A DNA stretch of 64,000 nt from Trichodesmium erythraeum GBRTRLIN201 (lineage in GTDB: Bacteria; Cyanobacteriota; Cyanobacteriia; Cyanobacteriales; Microcoleaceae), in assembly GCA_018457135.1 (NCBI GenBank), contig JAGGDU010000171.1:47552-111551 (forward strand). The letters run 5' to 3'. A program made the position numbers and the translations under genes. Numbering within the stretch: position 1 is the first letter of the stretch; each line of letters starts with the position of its first letter. The notes under the pieces were generated by a model. It ran no database searches. It saw nothing but the letters and a program-made list of their open reading frames with translations, and was not told the DNA's origin. Below, one piece after another: positions 1-8,469 of this stretch.

Positions 1-1128
1 ACCATCAGTTTCAAATACAGTTAAGTTGCGTAAAAATGCACCATTCTCGCCAATTTCTCCCAAATAAAGTTGAGCCGAGCTTTGAGAATTTCCCTCTGAG
101 TCCTGCTCTGGTCCGACATTAAATAAGTCACTCGACAGCCCAAAAAAACGTCCAAATATATTAAAATTATTGCCCAAAAGTTCACTAGAAAAGACTCCTC
201 CAGCCTGGGTATTTGAATCTAAGTCAACGACTTGAGATTCTAACATTGGTAAAAATCCTACTAGAGCATCGTTCCCTGGAGCTGTCTCGTTGACAAGAAC
301 TTGTGCGCGTAACTCACCACCCAGATTATTTTCTGTGTGCAAATTCACATAAAAGTTCCCTGACTTTGCAGCTACGACCTCATCATCACTCAAAGAAAAG
401 GATCCCAAAAATCCACCTGAACCGTCACCATTATCAGTGACATTGAAATTACGGGCAATTCCACCAGTAGAATTAGCTAATCCCTGATGCAAGTGAACAG
501 AACTTTCAGCATTTCCCTCTAAGTCTGTACCTCCCACCGAAAATAAATCGCTTGATAAACCTGAAAAAGTTCCTTGTATTATCAGTGTATTATCATCCAG
601 AGTCGCATTTATTATTCCTTCAGCGGGACTATCTGCTACTGGGGGTACTTCAAAAGATTCTGACATGGGCAACCCAAGGCCAAATGATATTTGTAAACCA
701 TCTAAAAAATTTACCTGTCCCCGTAGTTCTCCACTTGGGTTATTTTCTGTGTGGAGATTTATATAAAACGCGTCTGCTTTTGCTGTTTCTAGCTCTGGAT
801 CTGTGAGGGTAAAAGCTCCATTAAATCTACCAGAACGATCATCAATTTCAAATCTATTTAAGTTGCGGACAATACCTCCATTCTGACCTATTTCACCCTG
901 ATGAAGATGAATGGGGCTTTCAATATTTTCCTCTGAGTCTACTCCTCCTAAAGGAAGTAGAGGACTTGATAGCTCCTTAAATTTGCCATCTATTAATAAT
1001 ATATTATCAAGTAATAATGCAGTAAAACCCCCTACAGCTGGACTATCTTCTACAGGTGGAACTTCCTGTTGTTCTGAGATAAATAAAGAAGGTCCAAAAA
1101 AAAATTTGTCAAATGAATAACGAGCCAT
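1..1128 (-). CDS. CHRD-domain repeat protein, 3' end outside the window
   Basis: The frame is open from an ATG at 1128 down to the window edge (376 codons, no stop). An AGGAG ribosome-binding site lies 7 bases before the start. The protein has three tandem units of about 120 residues, each opening with an EVPPV-type motif (QQEVPPVEDSPA, SFEVPPVADSPA, then a weaker third) and holding an HLHQG histidine motif, an NGG.xRN segment and a LHTENNxxGELR segment. These are hallmarks of the CHRD domain, first named in chordin and common in secreted bacterial proteins. In unit 3 the HLHQG motif is degraded to QLYLG. No signal peptide is visible, so export, if any, would need a C-terminal signal beyond the edge. 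Function is unknown; a surface or matrix role is inference only. Confidence 0.85.
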   Translation of the reverse strand, partial: MARYSFDKFFFGPSLFISEQQEVPPVEDSPAVGGFTALLLDNILLIDGKFKELSSPLLPLGGVDSEENIESPIHLHQGEIGQNGGIVRNLNRFEIDDRSGRFNGAFTLTDPELETAKADAFYINLHTENNPSGELRGQVNFLDGLQISFGLGLPMSESFEVPPVADSPAEGIINATLDDNTLIIQGTFSGLSSDLFSVGGTDLEGNAESSVHLHQGLANSTGGIARNFNVTDNGDGSGGFLGSFSLSDDEVVAAKSGNFYVNLHTENNLGGELRAQVLVNETAPGNDALVGFLPMLESQVVDLDSNTQAGGVFSSELLGNNFNIFGRFFGLSSDLFNVGPEQDSEGNSQSSAQLYLGEIGENGAFLRNLTVFETDG

Positions 1129-1761
1129 TATAAATCTCCTTTCTAGTTGTAAAACTAATACAAAGCTTTAAATTCGGTAAAAAATTGATGTGTACAGACA
1201 TTACATGCAACATCTCTTGCTTTTACTGGAGCCGTCGGCGGTTTTTCATCAATAGGTATTGATGGTTAAGGAGACCGCCCAACCTAAATTAAATTTGTAC
1301 TTAGGTTTAAGTCTGAATCTATTAGGGACCTACACTGTGAAAAATTATAAGAAAAATTATAAGTTCTCATACTTAATAAGTTTGAGATTTATTCTTATAG
1401 ATTTCATGTATAAGTGAGTAAATAATATTAATAGATTTTTTGATTATATCGTTATCTTTGATTAAGTCAATGCTCTCCAATTTTTGTATTAGCTTTATAT
1501 TAGGCTAGTATAACTGACTTATTGAACTATATATAATATAACCTAAAGTTAGTATTGGTGAAATTATGCACACCAAGGTTATTTCATGGAACTTTGAAAA
1601 TTGATTTACTAATTTTATTTTATTTATTAACTTTTTAGTATGACAGAGCGTAGTATAAAATTATGAGTTAATATTCAATCCTACTTTCATTATTAATTAT
1701 CAAAAAAATTAATGTATAATATTATTTATGAACTTTAGGATTGAAAAAAATCATATAAAAA
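1129..1761. other. AT-rich spacer between divergent genes
   Basis: This spacer separates the CHRD gene (leftward) from glcF (rightward), so both promoters should lie here. I see no clear -35/-10 pair. It holds GACATTACATGCAAC at 1197-1211, which recurs at 60550-60564 and resembles a degraded half of a dispersed cyanobacterial palindrome. No gene seen. Confidence 0.5.
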
Positions 1762-3177
1762 ATGGATCTCAAAGACATAAGTATTCAAAGTAATCCAACA
1801 ATTCCAGCGAAAGATAGCAAATTTTTACAGCAAAATCCACACTTGCAATCTGACTTAGATCACTCTAGTTTTGACTCTAAAAATCCACCATCACCAGAAT
1901 TAATTGGTGCCTGCGTCCACTGTGGATTTTGTTTATCAACATGTCCTAGTTATCGAGTAATAGGCAAAGAAATGGATTCTCCCAGGGGCAGAATTTATGT
2001 TATGGATGCTATTAACAATGGAGAAGCATCTTTAAATCAAACAAGTTCTCAACATTTTGATACTTGCTTAGGTTGTCTCGCTTGTGTAACTACTTGCCCT
2101 TCAGGAGTTAGATATGATAAATTAATTGCTGCAACTCGCCCACAAGTAGAACGAAACATTCCCCGTTCATTACCTGATAAATTAATTCGTAGTCTGATAT
2201 TTAATTTATTTCCTTATCCTAATAGATTACGACCTTTACTTATTCCTTTATTTATTTATCAAAAATTAGGATTTAACAAACTAATTCGTAGTAGCAAATT
2301 ACTTGATAAAATATCTCCTAGATTAGCAGCAATGGAATCTATTCTACCAGAAATTACAGTTGATTCTTTCTCTAATAATTATCCAAATATTATTCCGGCT
2401 GAAGGAGAAAAACGTTATCGAGTTGGTTTGATTTTAGGTTGTGTTCAAAGAATATTTTTCTCCTCTGTTAATATGGCAACAATTCGAGTTTTAACTGCTA
2501 ATGGTTGTGAAGTTGTGATTCCTAAAAGTCAAGGTTGTTGTGCTGCATTGCCAGAACATCAAGGACAAACCGAACAAGCTCATGCTTTGGCAAAACAAAT
2601 GATCGATAGTTTTGTAAATACAGGAGTTGATGCAGTTATTATTAATGCTGCTGGTTGTGGTCACACTCTTAAAGAATACGATAATATTCTACAGGATGAT
2701 TCTGAGTATTGTGACAAGGCAAAAGAATTTTCTAATAAAGTTAAAGATGTGCAAGAATTCTTAGCAAATGTAGGATTGACAGCTAAACTTTATCCTTTGG
2801 TTGAGGAAGAAGAATTGACTATAGTTTATCAAGATGCTTGCCATTTGTTGCACGGTCAAAAAATTAGTTTAGAACCTAGAAAATTGCTGCTAAAAATTCC
2901 TGGGGTGAAGTTGCGTGAACCTATAGATGCAGCTTTATGTTGTGGAAGTGCGGGAGTCTATAATATGCTACAACCGGAAACAGCTAATGAATTAGGAGAA
3001 CAAAAAGTAGAAAACTTATTGAATACAGGTGCAGAATTAATTGCTTCTCCTAATCCTGGATGTTCTTTACAAATTAAAAAGCATTTAGATTTGCAAGGTA
3101 ATAATATGAGTTTAATGCACCCAATAGAATTATTAGATTATTCAATTCGGGAGGTAAAGTTAAATCTAAAAAAGTAA
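1762..3177 (+). CDS. glcF: GlcF-like glycolate oxidase iron-sulfur subunit
   Basis: This 471-residue protein has two ferredoxin-type 4Fe-4S motifs, cysteines 51/54/57/61 and 102/105/108/112, followed by two CCG-type domains (QGCCAALPEHQG and LCCGSAGVYN) that bind a further cluster or act in heterodisulfide-type electron transfer. This is the GlcF/LutA/HdrD architecture. In GlcF it relays electrons from the FAD subunit GlcD during oxidation of glycolate to glyoxylate. The N-terminus is about 40 residues longer than in typical GlcF and looks unstructured. No glcD lies beside it, so the partner would be encoded elsewhere. LutA-like or another (S)-2-hydroxy-acid oxidase subunit is the alternative. 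The ATG at 1762 has no obvious Shine-Dalgarno sequence. Confidence 0.85.
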   Translation: MDLKDISIQSNPTIPAKDSKFLQQNPHLQSDLDHSSFDSKNPPSPELIGACVHCGFCLSTCPSYRVIGKEMDSPRGRIYVMDAINNGEASLNQTSSQHFDTCLGCLACVTTCPSGVRYDKLIAATRPQVERNIPRSLPDKLIRSLIFNLFPYPNRLRPLLIPLFIYQKLGFNKLIRSSKLLDKISPRLAAMESILPEITVDSFSNNYPNIIPAEGEKRYRVGLILGCVQRIFFSSVNMATIRVLTANGCEVVIPKSQGCCAALPEHQGQTEQAHALAKQMIDSFVNTGVDAVIINAAGCGHTLKEYDNILQDDSEYCDKAKEFSNKVKDVQEFLANVGLTAKLYPLVEEEELTIVYQDACHLLHGQKISLEPRKLLLKIPGVKLREPIDAALCCGSAGVYNMLQPETANELGEQKVENLLNTGAELIASPNPGCSLQIKKHLDLQGNNMSLMHPIELLDYSIREVKLNLKK

Positions 3178-3651
3178 ATAATAAACTAGTCTAATTTATG
3201 TCTAAACAGGAAGCGATCGCTCTGTTTTTGAAAATAAAAAATAGTAAGTATTAGTATTATTAGGCATACTATTAGCCAGAAAAAAATAGATATCGCTTTT
3301 CTTTTTTTGTCAGAGATAAAAATCATTCAGGAATTTGAGGAAAAACTGTAGAGGTTTGCTATTTAAACTCAGGGCAAAAATAAGATAAAAAGACAAAACC
3401 CCGGGTTGATAAAATCTTATAACCTATTTCCCAAAAACTCTAATAAAAAAAACTCAAAAATATCCCGGCTTCTTACCCGAAAATAATTTTGTGGTCTAAT
3501 TAAATGAAAAGTCATAAACCACATTGTCACAATCAAAACCTTGTAACGTCCCGACTCTCCTACGGAAAAATTAGTCAGAGATTACTTTTGACTTTTGACT
3601 TTCCAATAGGGGATAATTTGTGAGTTAAAAACTGGAGGAAAATTTTATCAA
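3178..3651. other. Spacer, no gene seen
   Basis: AT-rich sequence with one HIP1 site (GCGATCGC near 3213). No reading frame, tRNA or convincing hairpin terminator was found. Confidence 0.5.
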
Positions 3652-4722
3652 ATGAAGCGCTCTCTATTTTTATTTATAAGTTTAGCTGTTTTAAGTTTAA
3701 CATCCTGTAGCGCTGCCAAGGAAGTTCAGGAATTAATTCAGGAATTAATTGATCCCACGCCACCACAGACATCGACCACATCTCCTGTTAAACAAAAAGA
3801 ACAAAGAAAGTTATTTCCAATTCAGCAAAAAGGAAAATATGGTTATATCAATAAAATGGGCAAAATATTGATTCCACCAAAATTTGAACAGGTGAAAAAT
3901 TTCTCAGAGGGATTAGCAGCAGTAAAAATTGGAGAAAAATGGGGTTATATTAATGAAATGGGAAAAATAGTCATCAGCCCAAAATTTGATTCTGCTTTAC
4001 GTTTTTCCCAAGGGTTAGCACCAGTGAAAAAAGTTGCTCAAAGATGGAGCTATATTAACCAGAATGGAGAAATAGTAATTCAACCAGAGTTTGAAGATGC
4101 AGTCTATTTTTCCGAAGGGTTAGCACGAGTTACAATTGATGGTAACTGGGGTTATGTTGATAGAATGGGCAAAATAGTAATCAAATCAAAATATGGAGGA
4201 CAAACTGGGCGGGGTTTTTTTGTTGAGGGATTAGCTGCTGTGAGGGTCGGGGCTGGCTATAAATATGGATATATAGATCAGGCTGGAGAAATGGTCATTA
4301 CAGAACAATATAATTTTGCTGGAGACTTTGTTAATGGTTTAGCGAGGGTTCAAATTTTTGATGTTTGGGGGTATATTGATAAAACTGGTAGAGAAGTCAT
4401 TAGACCAAACTTTGAATTTAGTCAAGATTTTTCTGAGGGTTTAGCAGCAGTTAAAATTAAAGATAAGTATGGCTATATTGATGTTTCCGGAAAAAGAGTT
4501 ATTCAACCGAAGTATGATTATGCTGGCAGTTTTTCTGAAGGTCTAGCAGAAGTAAGGATAGATGACAAATATGGCTACATTAATGCTAAGAATGAGATCA
4601 TTATTGAGCCGGAGTTTGATAATGCTTTTGCTTTTTCTAATGGTATTGCAGAAGTGTGGGTAGATGACAAAAAGGGTTACATAGATAAAATTGGTAGGTT
4701 TGTCTGGAATTTAAGTAATTGA
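3652..4722 (+). CDS. WG-repeat lipoprotein
   Basis: A 356-residue protein that begins with a lipoprotein signal (charged MKR, hydrophobic core, lipobox LTSC with Cys at residue 19), so it is predicted to be lipid-anchored outside the cytoplasmic membrane. After a Pro/Thr-rich linker come about nine WG (KWG) repeats of roughly 35 residues, each with a [WYK]GYI[ND] core, a [GN]K.[IV]I.P.[FY] strand and an FSEGLA turn. WG repeats form beta-propeller-like scaffolds thought to bind proteins or peptidoglycan. No enzyme domain is present. A GGAGG-like site (ctggagg) precedes the ATG. It lies just upstream of conflict module A, separated by 342 bases, with no evidence of a shared role. Confidence 0.9.
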   Translation: MKRSLFLFISLAVLSLTSCSAAKEVQELIQELIDPTPPQTSTTSPVKQKEQRKLFPIQQKGKYGYINKMGKILIPPKFEQVKNFSEGLAAVKIGEKWGYINEMGKIVISPKFDSALRFSQGLAPVKKVAQRWSYINQNGEIVIQPEFEDAVYFSEGLARVTIDGNWGYVDRMGKIVIKSKYGGQTGRGFFVEGLAAVRVGAGYKYGYIDQAGEMVITEQYNFAGDFVNGLARVQIFDVWGYIDKTGREVIRPNFEFSQDFSEGLAAVKIKDKYGYIDVSGKRVIQPKYDYAGSFSEGLAEVRIDDKYGYINAKNEIIIEPEFDNAFAFSNGIAEVWVDDKKGYIDKIGRFVWNLSN

Positions 4723-5064
4723 TAGCGCTTATATAGCAACTATCATACTGGAGGGTACAAAGTTGTATCTGGCGCGAGAGTAGGGATCAGGTAGGGATGT
4801 GGCAAGTGCTAGCACAAGTCAGAATTCAGCAGTCAGAAGTAATATCTGAGTGCATTTGAGCATTTAGCTATGTGCGCCCCTAATATTCCACAACTATACA
4901 ACATCCCTACTCCTGCTCAATAGCCCGCGCTGAATTTTTTTTGATAAATACTATATGCTTCCTACTTTTTGCCTTTTACTGTCTAACTTTTGGGAGTTTT
5001 TAACGATCATAATAGCTAATGCTATGATTAAATTATATTTTCCATCTTAATAAGAAGCAAAATT
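4723..5064. other. Spacer, probable module A promoter region
   Basis: 342 bases without a gene. The AT-rich last 80 bases before the caspase gene are the likeliest promoter position, but no consensus is clear. Confidence 0.4.
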
Positions 5065-6039
5065 ATGTCCCAGACTTTCAACCAAGGATACGCTGTTGTT
5101 ATCGGAGTAGGTGATGATTTGCCGATCACAATTGATGATGCTACTGCCATTGCCAATGTATTGGGTGATTTATCTCGTTGCGCCTATCCTACTGATCAAG
5201 TGCGTTTACTAACAGGTGAAAAAGCAAACCGTGCCAATGTTCTATCTGCTTTGAGCTGGCTGGCTGAGACCACGGGAAAAGATGACACGGCGATCGTTTA
5301 TTTTTCTGGTCATGGAATTGAAAAACCAGATTATTATTTGATGCCTTATGGTTATAATTTAGAAAATTTGGAGGGTACAGCTATTCGAGGCGAAACTTTT
5401 ACGGAGTGTCTGAGAGCTATTAAAACTAAAAAATTACTGGTACTGTTAGACTGCTGCCATGCTGGTGGACAGGCAGACCCTAAGGGAATTATAAAATCAC
5501 CTCTACCTCCATCGGCGATCGCTCAGTTGGGGAGCAGTAGTGGTAGGGTTATACTTGCTTCTTCGCGAAAAGATGAACTATCTTGGACGGGAAAGCCATA
5601 CAGTGTTTTTACTGTAGCATTGTTGGAGGCTTTGGCTGGTTATGGCATATTTGAACAAGACGGCTATGCTCGCGTTTTGGATCTTGCTATGTGGGTCGGA
5701 CGCAAAGTCCCAGAACGTACAGGGGATGAACAGCACCCTATCATCAAGGTCTCTAATTTAGAGGATAATTTTGCTTTGGCTTGGTATGCTGGGGGGGAGA
5801 AAAGTGTGCGCCCATTGCCAAAATGGGAAACTAATATTCCATCTATTACACCAGGGTTGGATATTGAACAGGTGGCTACCTGGCGACGGATGTTGGCTAA
5901 CTATCGTGAAAATCTTCTGTTAATTGAAGAACGCATGAGTGAATTTGTTGAATTTACTGATGTTCCACTAACACTTTTGAAAAATAAACGTCGGATAGAG
6001 GCGGAAATAACTAAGTTGGAAAAAAAATTGGGGGGTTAA
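5065..6039 (+). CDS. Caspase-family (peptidase C14) protease with C-terminal coiled-coil adaptor
   Basis: A 324-residue protein. Residues 1-235 form a caspase/metacaspase-like p20 fold: catalytic His83 in YFSGHGIE and Cys131 in LLDCCHAGG are both present, so it should be an active cysteine protease. Residues about 270-324 form a charged coiled coil (NLLLIEERMSEF...VPLTLLKNKRRIEAE). Nearly the same segment starts the next gene (NLLLTEERISEY...VPLKDIKNKRKLE), which suggests a homotypic adaptor joining protease and regulator. It is the first gene of a four-gene block with an iSTAND-like protein, a MoxR ATPase and a vWA-like membrane protein. Cell-death or conflict-system effector is the likely role, inferred from this context. 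Confidence 0.88.
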   Translation: MSQTFNQGYAVVIGVGDDLPITIDDATAIANVLGDLSRCAYPTDQVRLLTGEKANRANVLSALSWLAETTGKDDTAIVYFSGHGIEKPDYYLMPYGYNLENLEGTAIRGETFTECLRAIKTKKLLVLLDCCHAGGQADPKGIIKSPLPPSAIAQLGSSSGRVILASSRKDELSWTGKPYSVFTVALLEALAGYGIFEQDGYARVLDLAMWVGRKVPERTGDEQHPIIKVSNLEDNFALAWYAGGEKSVRPLPKWETNIPSITPGLDIEQVATWRRMLANYRENLLLIEERMSEFVEFTDVPLTLLKNKRRIEAEITKLEKKLGG

Positions 6040-6343
6040 CTACTGAGGCCGAATAGTTAAAAGTTGGAGAAATGTTAATGAATATTGAAAGTATGCTGAT
6101 TATCTACTATCATAGATTAAGTTTTTTTCAAAAAATTACAGTTTTTTTTCATGGTTTACCAGCTCAAATGAAGTCAATTAAGACATAGTTAAAAGTTAAC
6201 AATTACCAATAGAAAAAAAACCATACTTGCCAAATATCTAGGTGTGGTTTGCTGATTTATAGCTTCCCTAATGTCATACTTATAACTGGGGAATCAAAGC
6301 TTGTATTTTTGAGTAAGAATAACTAAAATGACTATTAAAGTTA
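6040..6343. other. Spacer inside module A
   Basis: 304 AT-rich bases between the protease gene and the iSTAND-like gene. No clear terminator. It could hold an internal promoter. Confidence 0.4.
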
Positions 6344-7480
6344 ATGGATGAGATTGAATCTATTGAAAAACAAATTAACAATACTAAAAAAAATCTACTT
6401 CTGACTGAGGAAAGAATATCTGAATATCCTGAGACTACGAGTGTTCCACTAAAAGACATCAAGAATAAACGAAAGTTAGAGACTAGGTTAAAAAAATTGA
6501 GAGCTCAATTAATAGGTCTTGATAAGCATCGCGATCGCTTAAAAGAACGTCGTGATATTCCTCCTTTACTTCCTTACTTTGTTAATCGTAGTAGTCAACA
6601 AATTGAACTTAAAGAAGCATTAAAAAAATTGTTCAATCATCCTTATTCTCAGCCACTTTTATGTATAATTCACGGGGATAAATTACAATGTCATGATACA
6701 TTTTTTCAATTTCTTGAAAAGGAGTTTCTGCCAAAAATATTCAAGGAAAATACCAATATAAATACAAATAATAACTATACAGAATTTATCAAAGAATACC
6801 AACTGAAATGGCCGCCGAGAAATACTTCTATAGAAGACTTAAAAAATAGACTAGAACACAATTTAGTAGATACGGTACTTGACAATAAATTTGCTTCAAA
6901 AGCAGACATAAATGAGTACCTGGCTAGTATTGGAACAGTTATTATTCACACACATTTGCTCACTGCTGATTTGCAGGAAAATTCATCTATAATTATTGAA
7001 AAATTTATAGAATTTTGGCAAGATTGGCCTGAACTTATTCCTAATCAACATCTAATTATTTTCTTGTTTATTAAATACAAAATTGAACCAAAACAAAACT
7101 ATTTTCAGAAACTACAGAATTGGATTTTTCAGAATCTATTCAAGAATAATTCCAACACTCGAACCGGGAATTATTCTATTCAAAAAAGTATCAAAGATTT
7201 GTCTTCCTCTAACTTTACTAAATTTGATAAAATTATCGGGGTAGTTCTGCCCGAACTTCAAGGAATTACGCAAACAGAAGTAGAAGACTGGGCCCGTAGG
7301 GAAGAAGTAAAGAATTATTGGGATGAGGAAAATATTCAAGATTTAATTAATATAATTGAGGATATGTTTGAAAAATGGGAGAAACAGCAAGCATCTGATA
7401 CTATGCCTATGTCTAATTTAGCTATAAAATTGACTGATATTTTGATGGGAAAAATACCTATCAAGGAGGATACTGCATGA
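6344..7480 (+). CDS. Coiled-coil adaptor plus iSTAND-like domain protein
   Basis: A 378-residue protein. Residues 1-60 repeat the coiled-coil motif that ends the upstream caspase. From about residue 75 it reads LPYFVNRSSQQ...LKEAL...PLLCIIHGDKLQCHD, the pattern I associate with the inactive-STAND (iSTAND) domains of cyanobacterial conflict systems: a P-loop NTPase fold whose Walker A has become HGDKLQCHD, without GKT/S. The rest is helical and poorly conserved. Its stop overlaps the next start (ATGA at 7477-7480), so it is translationally coupled to the MoxR ATPase. Probable role: sensor or scaffold that passes a signal from the ATPase pair to the protease. The domain name is recognition from memory and should be confirmed by profile search. 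Confidence 0.65.
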   Translation: MDEIESIEKQINNTKKNLLLTEERISEYPETTSVPLKDIKNKRKLETRLKKLRAQLIGLDKHRDRLKERRDIPPLLPYFVNRSSQQIELKEALKKLFNHPYSQPLLCIIHGDKLQCHDTFFQFLEKEFLPKIFKENTNINTNNNYTEFIKEYQLKWPPRNTSIEDLKNRLEHNLVDTVLDNKFASKADINEYLASIGTVIIHTHLLTADLQENSSIIIEKFIEFWQDWPELIPNQHLIIFLFIKYKIEPKQNYFQKLQNWIFQNLFKNNSNTRTGNYSIQKSIKDLSSSNFTKFDKIIGVVLPELQGITQTEVEDWARREEVKNYWDEENIQDLINIIEDMFEKWEKQQASDTMPMSNLAIKLTDILMGKIPIKEDTA

Positions 7481-8469
7481 ATTTTCCATTTTACTTTGGT
7501 GACGGAAAACGGAAACCAAATAATACACCAGCTACTCTACCTGTGTCGCGACGAGCCGAATTTATCAAACCAGAAAATTATTTGGCAGATCCTGGTCTTC
7601 GCGATGCCTGCAACGTTGCTTTACTCTTGGGTCAACCCTTATTACTTACTGGAGAACCCGGTACTGGCAAGACTTTGTTCTCTTATAGTCTAGCCTGGGA
7701 ATTGGGTTTTGACGAACCACTGAAGTTTGAAACCAAGTCTACCAGCACTGCCCGGGATTTATTTTACAGCTATGACTCCTTGAAACAATTTCAAGATGCC
7801 CAAAACAGTATATTAGACAGAAAACCTCTAGACTATCTGACATACAATGCTTTGGGTCAAGCCATCTTGCTCACTAAAGAGCCCTCTGAAATTGAGAACT
7901 TTGTACCTCCAGATTTTTTTCACCCTGGTAAAAGACGCTCTATCGTTCTCATTGACGAAGTAGATAAAGCATCCCGTGATTTTCCTAATGATATCCTCAA
8001 CGAATTGGAGTATCTATACTTTCGGGTCCGAGAACTGGGCAATATCAAGATTGAAGCTAACTCCAAACTACAGCCTATAGTCGTCATTACCAGCAACTCT
8101 GAGAAAGACCTTCCGGATGCATTTTTGCGGCGTTGTGTTTACTACAATATTCCTTTTCCACAAAAAGAGCGCCTTGAGAATATTGTTACCAATAGACTAG
8201 GTTTGTACTCTGCTGGTAGTAGTGACTTTCTCCAGGACGCTCTAGATATTTTTTTTCAGCTACGAAAAAGCGGCTTGCGGAAGAAACCGACTACTTCTGA
8301 ACTTTTGGGTTGGATGATAGCGCTCCAAGAAATTTCAGGCGGTGCAGAAAACCCCCTGGTTCAGTCTGAGCTGGCTCTGCAAACCTTGAGTAATTTGATT
8401 AAAACTGCTGAGGATCAAGATAAAGCTAAGGAGATAATGAAGCAATGGGTAAAAAGTCGCCAAAGTTAA
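7477..8469 (+). CDS. MoxR-family AAA+ ATPase (module A)
   Basis: A 330-residue protein. The Walker A GEPGTGKT lies at residues 59-66, followed by a Walker B SIVLIDEVDKA, a sensor-1 VVITSNSEKDLPDAF and an arginine-finger-like LRRC. These place it in the MoxR AAA+ group, which remodels partner proteins together with vWA-domain proteins. The N-terminus (residues 1-30) is short and Pro-rich. The gene overlaps its upstream neighbour by four bases and its downstream neighbour by 25, so the three should be expressed together. The product of the next gene, a vWA-like membrane protein, is its expected partner. Confidence 0.9.
   Translation: MNFPFYFGDGKRKPNNTPATLPVSRRAEFIKPENYLADPGLRDACNVALLLGQPLLLTGEPGTGKTLFSYSLAWELGFDEPLKFETKSTSTARDLFYSYDSLKQFQDAQNSILDRKPLDYLTYNALGQAILLTKEPSEIENFVPPDFFHPGKRRSIVLIDEVDKASRDFPNDILNELEYLYFRVRELGNIKIEANSKLQPIVVITSNSEKDLPDAFLRRCVYYNIPFPQKERLENIVTNRLGLYSAGSSDFLQDALDIFFQLRKSGLRKKPTTSELLGWMIALQEISGGAENPLVQSELALQTLSNLIKTAEDQDKAKEIMKQWVKSRQS

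Noticed and set aside
552..1120. Plus-strand reading frames of 84 and 69 codons
   Set aside because: They are antisense to the CHRD gene, which is open throughout and shows clear repeats.
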